This document shows, piece by piece, positions 57,480 through 64,000 of a DNA stretch of 64,000 bases. Origin of the DNA: Cepaea nemoralis (Eukaryota > Mollusca > Gastropoda > Stylommatophora > Helicidae); NCBI GenBank assembly GCA_014155875.1, contig JACEFZ010025820.1:579501-643500 (forward strand), given 5' to 3'. Under the pieces are notes generated by a model. The model made no database searches, had not been told where the DNA came from, and saw nothing but the letters and a program-made list of their open reading frames with translations. Made by a program: the position numbers and the translations under genes. Positions within the stretch are counted from its first letter, which is position 1. Every line of letters starts with the position of its first letter.

Positions 57480-59349
57480 AAACGCAACTTCCTTCTTCGA
57501 TGATAAAACCATCAACTGCCTTCCTCAAGTTCCCACCAATGAGACACTTGATGACCTGCCAACCATAGTGGAAATAAACAAAGCCATCCAGCAACTCTCC
57601 AGCGGCAAGGCACCTGGTCCTGACTCCATCCCAGCAGAGATATACAAGGCAGGTGGGCCGGTCCTAACAGAGCAGCTTCACCAAGTCTTCACAAACATAT
57701 GGATGAACGAGACCATGCCACAAGATTTTAAGGACGCGTCAATAGTCCACCTTTACAAACGTAAAGGAAACCGCCAATCCTGTGACAACCACCGAGGCAT
57801 CTCCTTGCTTTCAATTGCAGGGAAGATACTCGCCAGAATTCTTCTCAATCGCCTCACAGCCCATCTCGATCAAGGTCTTCTTCCTGAGAGTCAATGTGGC
57901 TTCAGAAAAGAACGTGGAACTGTTGACATGATTTTCGCTGCAAGGCAGCTGCAAGAGAAATGTCAGGAACAGAACTGCGAAATGTTCTCCACTTTCATTG
58001 ACCTTACCAAGGCTTTTGATACAGTCAGCAGAGAAGGACTGTGGAAGATTATGGCAAAATATGGCTGTCCACGAAAGTTTGTCCAAATAGTGCGGCTATT
58101 TCATGACGGCATGCAGGCAAGAGTACAGGAAAATGGTGAACTGTCTGAACCCTTTCCTGTCACCAATGGAGTGAAGCAAGGATGTGTCCTGGCACCAACA
58201 CTGTTCAGCCTCATGTTTTCAGCCATGTTGATGAATGCCTTCGAGAACGACGACATTGGAATAGACATCAACTACCGTATGGATGGAAATTTATTCAATC
58301 TCAAAAGGCTGAAAGCTAAAACCAAAATTGACAGCGGCACCGTCAGAGAGCTCCTGTTTGCTGATGATTGCGCTCTATACGCCAACTCAGAGGCGGACAT
58401 GCAACATAATGTTTCAGCTTTCTCACATGCCTGTGCCAACTTTGGGCTCAATATCAACTTGGAGAAGACTGTAGTTATGTACCAGCCAGCTCCAGGGAAT
58501 AATCACACTGTGCCGAATATCAAAGTGAATGATCATAGACTAAGTGTTGTGGACAAATTCACCTATCTTGGCAGCACCGTGTCACAAGCTGCCACAATCG
58601 ATGACGAAGTGAATGCAAGAATCTCAAAGGCCAGTGCAGCCTTTGGCAGACTGTACAAGAATGTATGGGACAGAACTGGAATAAGCCTGCAAACAAAGCT
58701 AAAAGTCTACAAAGCAGTTGTATTATCCACACTGCTATATGCTTGTGAAACCTGGACTGTTTATCAGCGACACGCTAGGAAATTAAACCACTTCCACACA
58801 GTCTGCCTAAGGAAGCTCCTGAAGATTAAATGGCAAGACAAGATTCCAGACACTGAAGTCCTAGAAAGAGCATCCATGCCCAGTATCCACACTCTACTGA
58901 TGAAGAATCAGATTCGCTGGGCTGGTCACTTGACTCGCATGCCAGATCACAGGCTCCCTAAACGAATTTTCTACAGCGAACTGCGTTGTGGTAAACGCTC
59001 CCAAGGTGGCCAGAGGAAACGTTTTAAAGACACTCTGAAAATTTCACTGAATGCTTTTGGAATTCATCATGACACCTGGGAGGCTGCAGCCAGAGACCGA
59101 AATTCGTGGCGTGCATCATTGCACAAAGGTGCAGTCATATGTGAGGCAACCAGGACTGCAAGAGTTGTGAAGAAAAGGCAGGACAGAAAAACCACTGCAG
59201 GAAATCCTCCTCCAGAGACGTCAAGCATTCTTTGCCCACATTGTCAAAGAACATTTCGAGCCAAAATAGGCCTTATCAGCCATCTTAGAACCCACGGCTC
59301 CACACCTTCAACCCCACTGGATGAAATGAATGGTCATCATCATTCTTGA
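57448..59349 (+). CDS. LINE reverse transcriptase with C-terminal C2H2 zinc finger
   Basis: 633 codons, uninterrupted. The first 11 or so codons (MGVPHNSMYLI) lie upstream of the insertion point, so the Met belongs to flanking DNA and the element itself begins at about NATSFFDDK. RT blocks: LSSGKAPGPDSIPAEIYKAG (residues about 50-70), HRGISLLSIAGKILARIL, GFRKERGTVDMIFAARQL, FIDLTKAFDTV (Asp near 183), NGVKQGCVLAPTLFSLM and LLFADDCALY (Asp pair near 304). The thumb has YLGSTVSQAATIDDEV and LLYACETWTVY, then NQIRWAGHLTRMPDHRLPK. At about 596-616 lies CPHCQRTF...HLRTH, a C2H2 finger with C-x2-C-x12-H-x3-H spacing, a possible DNA- or RNA-binding module. There is no RNase H, unlike the LINE at 12114. 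The clade is left open. All catalytic residues are present, but the endonuclease is missing, so it could not mobilise itself. Confidence 0.9.
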   Translation: MGVPHNSMYLINATSFFDDKTINCLPQVPTNETLDDLPTIVEINKAIQQLSSGKAPGPDSIPAEIYKAGGPVLTEQLHQVFTNIWMNETMPQDFKDASIVHLYKRKGNRQSCDNHRGISLLSIAGKILARILLNRLTAHLDQGLLPESQCGFRKERGTVDMIFAARQLQEKCQEQNCEMFSTFIDLTKAFDTVSREGLWKIMAKYGCPRKFVQIVRLFHDGMQARVQENGELSEPFPVTNGVKQGCVLAPTLFSLMFSAMLMNAFENDDIGIDINYRMDGNLFNLKRLKAKTKIDSGTVRELLFADDCALYANSEADMQHNVSAFSHACANFGLNINLEKTVVMYQPAPGNNHTVPNIKVNDHRLSVVDKFTYLGSTVSQAATIDDEVNARISKASAAFGRLYKNVWDRTGISLQTKLKVYKAVVLSTLLYACETWTVYQRHARKLNHFHTVCLRKLLKIKWQDKIPDTEVLERASMPSIHTLLMKNQIRWAGHLTRMPDHRLPKRIFYSELRCGKRSQGGQRKRFKDTLKISLNAFGIHHDTWEAAARDRNSWRASLHKGAVICEATRTARVVKKRQDRKTTAGNPPPETSSILCPHCQRTFRAKIGLISHLRTHGSTPSTPLDEMNGHHHS

Positions 59350-59361
59350 TGGACAAACAAC
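57480..59361 (+). mobile_element. 5'-truncated LINE with 11-bp TSD
   Basis: Bounded by ATGTATTTGAT at 57469-57479 and 59362-59372 (11/11). 1882 bp. The 5' end lies just before the RT domain; the 3' end is 12 bp after the stop codon. With an open ORF and perfect TSD this is a young insertion. The EN domain and any ORF1 are missing. Confidence 0.9.
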
Positions 59362-59372
59362 ATGTATTTGAT

Positions 59373-59990
59373 GGGAGCATGTGGTGACCCATGTGATTTC
59401 CTTATTGTTAAACAGATGTGAATGTATCATTTGTGAATCACATCAGTATGAATGACTAATTATCATCTGGGAAAATATTATAATTTCTGATGAAGGATGG
59501 TGGAATGATGAGATTTCATTGTAATGTCATTGGTGTTGAATCTGTGAATTTATCATGGGTAAGGCACATACATAATGCTTGATTGTCATTCATACAGATA
59601 TGATTGTGTCTGATGAATGATTGTGAAATGATCATCCATGCACATATGAATATTATGTCTGATGAATGGGTATGAGTGAGATAAAGAGACATGCTGAAAA
59701 GGAGTATAGGCTAACAGTCAATCTCATGATAGAAGGCAACTTTGATGTGTAATGTCCTGTCTATCAGCAGAGAATCTGTTCGGCATAACCTAAACACTAA
59801 TAATCATTTAGTGCACTCCAGCGCATGACAACACTTTGTATTAAATATCATTCATGGTACCATCATCTGCTTTTGTGCCCGAAGCACAACACAACCCGTA
59901 TTACACATCACGCATACTACAAGCATCTGGTCTTGTGTCTTAAGCAAACCCCCATTTTGTATTATAGATCACTCATGTTACAACAAATGG
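59373..59990. other. Unassigned with degenerate tandem of about 65 bp
   Basis: Between about 59795 and 59990, three diverged units share (C/T)GTATTA...ATCA(T/C)...CATCTG.T(C/T)TTGTG. No gene. Confidence 0.45.
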
Positions 59991-59997
59991 GCTAGTG

Positions 59998-60255
59998 TCC
60001 TGATGAATGTAATGATAATGAGATGATGATTGTAATAACAATAATGACGATGATGATTGTAATGAAGAAGATTATTGTAATGATAATGATGATGATGATA
60101 ATGATATGATGATGATGATGATGATGATTGTAATGAAGGTGATGATTGTAATAACAATGATGATGATGATAATGATATAATGATAATGATGAGAATGATA
60201 ATGATGATTGTAATAATAATGATGATGAGGATAATGAGAATGATGATGGTGACAA
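59998..60255. repeat. Degenerate ATG/TAATGATG microsatellite
   Basis: GATGATGAT and GATTGTAATGA motifs mixed over about 250 bp. The minus strand reads His/Ile-rich and is not coding. Confidence 0.9.
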
Positions 60256-61059
60256 ATAAAGTACAATCATATTATAGACATGGTGAATAGGAGGGAATAT
60301 ACTCGCCTTGAAACTGTTGATTAGAAAAGAATTCACCTGAATAGTGTACCAAAATGGATACCATGATGTACTTAGTTAGTTAGTTACAGTTCCAACTTCA
60401 CAGCAACGGGTCGACCCCATTATGTTCCATTCCTGTACCAGTGAATATCACACAAAACGCTCCCCACTGCCCAATGTGAAAAGTGGAAAAGACAGAGTCT
60501 CGACAAACAACAGCCCGCACAGATACACTGTGCTTAATGCCGCCGCCAGAATGTCAACACAACAGTCCCCCACGAAACACCCAGTTCATCTCTGATGGAA
60601 TCGGCAGTCATTTTCTCATCTGGATGTTTCCTAGATGTTCACCGACACAGTCCACGAAAATACAGTTCATCATCGATGGCAGTGGCAGTTAACCAGAAGC
60701 CCAGCAGCTACGAATTTCTGCATAAGGCAAAAACCGGTAAACTCTGGGACATAACCATCTGCCATCGCTCCGAACATGCAGTCACGTTCCAAAACACCTC
60801 GGGCAGATTCAAAAGCATTTCACATGAAACTCACAGTTCACAGTGTCGCGCCACGCACTCACTCAGTAGCAGGGCGACGGAACCATCATGATGTACTTAT
60901 ACTGTTTATAAGCAAATACCCATTGCAATGGGGAATGATTGTTAAAAAACCTTTAATGTATGAGACCTTTTTCTTTTAATGGAAAAGATGTAGAGAACAT
61001 AATTAGGTACAGAAGAGGAGGTCAACATACATTTCAAATTCCAAATCAATCAAGATATT
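60256..61059. other. Unassigned
   Basis: No gene recognised. Two loosely similar stretches (60555-60612 and 60640-60690) share CAGTTCATC..TGATGG and GGCAGT, a possible old local duplication. Confidence 0.35.
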
Positions 61060-62110
61060 ACTTAACCTGGAGACCTGAGGACAGGCATAGGTGAAGATGA
61101 AACTGCACATCTGCTAGAGTAAACCTTGAACACCTGATAGTGGAAGATTGGATGGAGAGCAAAAAATTATGTTGATGATAACTAATTGAGAACACCAAGA
61201 CTATCTTTCTCCTATGCTTATTTTTCTCTAGGAACAAGATTCCTTTTATTGATTTCACTTTTTGTGTACCTAGGAGTTTACAGCATTGCATTTCTAATGA
61301 CATATAGAGGATGTGATGTTGATTGCTGACATTTCAGGTAGTGTCTAAGTACAGCTAGATTCAGACCTGACTTTTTGAATGTAACAGCTTGGCTGAATGT
61401 AGCAGCTTGACTGAGTGAGGCAGCTGGTAGAGTGGGGCCAAATACTAGTCACAAGCAACTTCCTGCAGATTTTCTCCACCAAATAGGACAGGTATCCTTG
61501 AGACCTTAGTCTTTTTGACAGAGGTAGAGAAATCAGTGAGCCACTAATCCTTATCTGGAACAAAAGAACTCATAGGAAACTATCACATATATTGCCGCCG
61601 AGGTCCAAGAACTTGAAGTTTGACAAATCCGAATGGATACAGTTTTTTTCTCCTCAGAGTATACATAGGCCAGAAGAAGAGGCACAATAACTCTTATGGA
61701 AGACTGATTCAATACTAATGGTGATGGATCTGATAGTGGGCACACCCAAGATAGATATATGTAGTTAGAGATGAACATGTATATGATCTTATTTTGTTAA
61801 TACACTGATTATATATGTTGATGACATTATTGTTCAATACCACTAATTAAGTGTAATAAATTTGAAAATAAGGGTCATTGTCTCTTTTGAGAGTTCTCTT
61901 GTCGTAGTAAAATTGTTGTAATCAACACCCTAGATTAATAATTATTTAGTTGGTAGAGGAGAGGCAAGGAACCACCAATAGGATATTTTGGGGTATACAC
62001 AGAAAACCTTTCATTGGTTTCCACGAGGTATTCCTTGGTTCTCCGAAACCCTATTTATTGGTCTCAAACCACTGAGCCAGTAACAGCTAAATTAATTATA
62101 ACGGGCAGGA
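61060..62110 (-). repeat. Dispersed repeat R1, copy 2
   Basis: The minus strand is collinear with 18560-19680. Both include the TCCACTA...CTCAAGGTTTA block, the CACTACCTGAAAT block, ATCATTAGAAATG-like CATTAGAAATGCAA, and CTAAATAATTATTAATCTAG. The copies differ by many small indels, so the family is old. Confidence 0.65.
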
Positions 62111-62620
62111 TAATATTGAGAAAGAGGAACTTAGTATCCTTTCTCTCTTTGGGGTTGAGCCATCAATCCGTACATCCGACAATAGCCTAACCACTGTTCA
62201 TTCCGCAGTGTCTGTCAAAAAGATTTTAATTGTCCAATGTTAAGAAATACACAAGTTCAATTCCGAATTTCCTTAGGGATCATTCATTTAAGCGAACCCT
62301 AATTTACTCAGTTCAAGCCCCTGACCAAAGTAAGTCAGTACGTTTATAAACACATGCACAAACACGCACTTCAACAGCATGCTGACAAACAAATAATGAC
62401 ACGCACATTTTATCTCCAGCCTTGCAAACCTTTCAAACAACATGACTCGGATCAACTTTTGAAGTCCAGTATGATCTCTGAACGCCCAGGGCCATGTTAC
62501 GTGAAACTGTGCATTCATGCGTGCAGTCATCATTTTGATGTGCGGACATGCTGCAGGGATCTGTTGGAGGGCAAGTGAGTGCACCTATTATTTCTTGTAT
62601 ATCTCAGTATGTCAGTGGAA
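62111..62620. other. Unassigned spacer
   Basis: No gene recognised. Confidence 0.35.
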
Positions 62621-62621
62621 C

Positions 62622-62800
62622 CGACGTTAGCGAAATGGCTAAGCTGTTTAATTGCCGGTCTAGTAGTCATGGTTTCGAATTCACATCGAGGCGGATTTTA
62701 ATATACACCCGGGCTCTTTGAGCGACGCAACCAGCGTACCAGGAAGTCTCAGCAGTAAGTGATGGCAGCGGCGCAATACTGCTACTCACAACAAATTCTC
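62622..62800 (+). mobile_element. tRNA-derived SINE
   Basis: Head GACGTTAGCGAAATGGCTAA, B-box-like GGTTTCGAATTCACATCG, then GGCGGATTTTAATATACACC-CGGGCTC. It matches the head and body plan of the SINE at 44436. Confidence 0.7.
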
Positions 62801-62863
62801 TAGTCTATATAATGATAGCCTATATAATTATGGACATAGTACTATATCCAAAAGGACTGCATG

Positions 62864-62912
62864 CATGCGTGCGTGCGTGCGTGCGCGTGCGCGTTCGCTC
62901 GCGCGCGCGCGC

Positions 62913-62938
<26 letters not shown>
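62864..62938. repeat. GTGC and GT microsatellite
   Basis: TGCGTGCG, then GCGCGC, then about 16 GT units. Confidence 0.95.
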
Positions 62939-62944
<6 letters not shown>

Positions 62945-62970
62945 ATGGTGGTAAAATAAAGGACCCATTT

Positions 62971-63222
62971 GGGAGACTCATTTGGGAGTCTCCATGGCGA
63001 AGTGGTCAAGCCGACTTCCTCGGGCTCCGAAAGTTGTGGGTTCGATTCTGGGCCGCGTCCTTCGGTTCATGGGTGCATTTTTTCGGAGGCTCCAGTGGGT
63101 CGTCGCTGGAGCTACGGAGTTCGTGCTTTGTGCGAAGTTGTCCGTGCTGCGGAAAGAGGCCGTGCCTTATGAAATAAAAACCCGGTGTAATGAAGTCGAC
63201 CCTGTCAACTTTTAAGCGACTT
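62971..63222 (+). mobile_element. tRNA-derived SINE with 14-bp TSD
   Basis: Flanked by TAAAGGACCCATTT at 62957-62970 and 63223-63236 (14/14). The head carries CCATGGCGAAGTGGTCAAGC (A-box) and GTGGGTTCGATTCTGGG (B-box). The body is GC-rich (GGCTCCAGTGGGTCGTCGC) and ends ...AATAAAAACCCGGTG...TTAAGCGACTT. A short inverted repeat (GGAGACTC/GAGTCTCC) sits at its start. The perfect TSD and intact boxes make it the youngest SINE in the window. Confidence 0.88.
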
Positions 63223-63289
63223 TAAAGGACCCATTTACAGCCACAATGTGTATTGGACATGTATTGCTGGACCAATATTATCATAGACC

Positions 63290-63450
63290 AATGGGTGGAG
63301 GATGTAGTCAGCATCCCGTCGGCCGTCTTTACTTCCACAGACAAGTCTTGCTCGCCATCTAAGGCTAGGTCGACATGAGAGCCCAGCGAAATATTTAAAA
63401 TCGATATCTGCTCCGATTTGGGGTCAACTCATTACCACTGTGCCGGTAAT
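63290..63450 (-). mobile_element. SINE, minus strand, decayed
   Basis: On the minus strand the head GCACAGTGGTAATGAGTTGACC is followed by CCAAATCGGAGC. The body contains the GTCGACC and GAAGTAAAGACGGCCGACG blocks shared with 29755-29945. Confidence 0.55.
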
Positions 63451-63640
63451 AGTGTGTGTGCGTGCGTGCGTGTGTGCGTACGTGCGTACGTGCGTGATTA
63501 TATCTATGATTGTTAGACAGGTAGAGAGACAGGCAGACACTAGGTAGGTATAAAGTGAGGTAAGTATACATAGGTAATTATTATTCAAATAGTAGGGTAG
63601 GTATAGATGGTTAGGTAGATTGTTAATCGCATGCGCATGT
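63444..63640. repeat. GTGC/TACG and TAGG microsatellites
   Basis: GTGTGTGCGTGCGTGCGTG and GTACGTGC repeats, then scattered GGTA and TAGG units. Confidence 0.85.
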
Positions 63641-63888
63641 AACTACGTATGAACGTGAGAGATGAGTTCCGTTGTTGGTGTTGTTAATGTGAGAATCAGA
63701 ATTATACTGATCGCGTTGCACTGGGGGTAACGATCTGAGACGGAATCACGACACAGGAGTAAATTATTGCAGATAGGTCACACACCGAGCGGATGAGACG
63801 TCAGATGGTGCGTCTTGGTTGAATTGGCCATATGTTCACATGCCTCTATTTTGGACGAACACTTACAGCTCGAATTGGTCTAATCCAG

Positions 63889-64000
63889 TGTTTCCCAACC
63901 TTTTTTGTGCTATGCCCCACCTAAGCCTTTCTAAAATTCTTATGCCCCCCCCCCCCCCTCCTCCAACATATGCATCATTTTTAATATTCAAAAATTGAAA
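63889..64000. mobile_element. Possible hAT-type transposon end
   Basis: CAGTGTTTCCCAACCTTTTT is close to the CAGTGTTTC..AACC termini common in hAT elements. The opposite end lies outside the window, so only one terminus is seen. A 15-bp poly-C run follows. Confidence 0.4.

Noticed and set aside
62985..63060. tRNA gene
   Set aside because: Good A and B boxes, but the sequence is the head of a SINE with TSD; the acceptor stem does not close.

Overview
This window is animal nuclear DNA with no convincing host gene. The only long readable coding sequences belong to transposable elements: LINE reverse transcriptases (two long and intact past a 5' truncation, many decayed), mariner, Tc1 and Merlin transposases, and LTR-type remnants. 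The rest is tRNA-derived SINEs, minisatellites and very abundant microsatellites (TCTG/CAGA, GA, CA, TA, ATG, TAGG). No splice-linked exons, rRNA, functional tRNA, CRISPR array or bacterial signal was found. The mix of an RNase H-bearing I-type LINE, several other LINE families, Merlin, mariner/Tc1, many tRNA-SINEs and TCTG expansions suggests a lophotrochozoan, most likely a mollusc (perhaps a gastropod). This is inference from repeat style only, since no diagnostic gene is present.

Layout. 1-3.75 kb: a CA microsatellite running into a 24/23-bp satellite with a duplicated higher-order block of about 1.3 kb. 4-10.3 kb: SINEs on both strands, a 64-bp and a 44-bp minisatellite, and three LINE 3' ends, one inserted in the 44-bp array. 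12-16.3 kb: a nested cluster. An I-type LINE with an 11-bp target-site duplication (TSD) sits inside a SINE, next to a mariner transposase whose last codons were split by a Merlin element with 33-bp terminal inverted repeats (TIRs) and an 8-bp TSD. 17-22 kb: a 45-bp minisatellite, a mariner-like MITE, a long dispersed repeat, and a 1.4-kb element with a 13-bp TSD and a GAA tail. 22.9-24.8 kb: LINE C-terminal remnants. 25.1-29.7 kb: an LTR-like element (TG...CA, 5-bp TSD). 30-36 kb: LINE remnants, a triplicated TCTG segment, long GA/CAGA tracts and a composite dispersed repeat. 38.4-43.3 kb: a second nested cluster, in which a LINE is cut by a mariner that is cut by a 1.7-kb LTR-like element, followed by a 59-bp minisatellite that itself carries a LINE insertion. 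43.5-49.8 kb: LINE remnants, SINEs and the second copy of the composite repeat. 49.8-51.1 kb: a 33-bp minisatellite. 51.2-55.9 kb: Tc1, LINE and mariner remnants around a 120-bp TA tract. 57.5-59.4 kb: a nearly intact LINE ORF with a C-terminal C2H2 zinc finger and an 11-bp TSD. 60-64 kb: the second copy of the 19-kb repeat, more SINEs (one with a 14-bp TSD) and a hAT-like terminus at the right edge.

There is no pathway in the usual sense. The biology is the order of insertion. Several insertions can be read to the base because the TSDs are intact and removing the insert restores the reading frame of the host element. The most informative places are the Merlin-in-mariner junction (15367-16290), the LTR-in-mariner-in-LINE stack (38450-41280), the LINE-in-SINE (11945-14150), and the same LINE family inserted in two unrelated minisatellites (9623-9887, 41458-41806).
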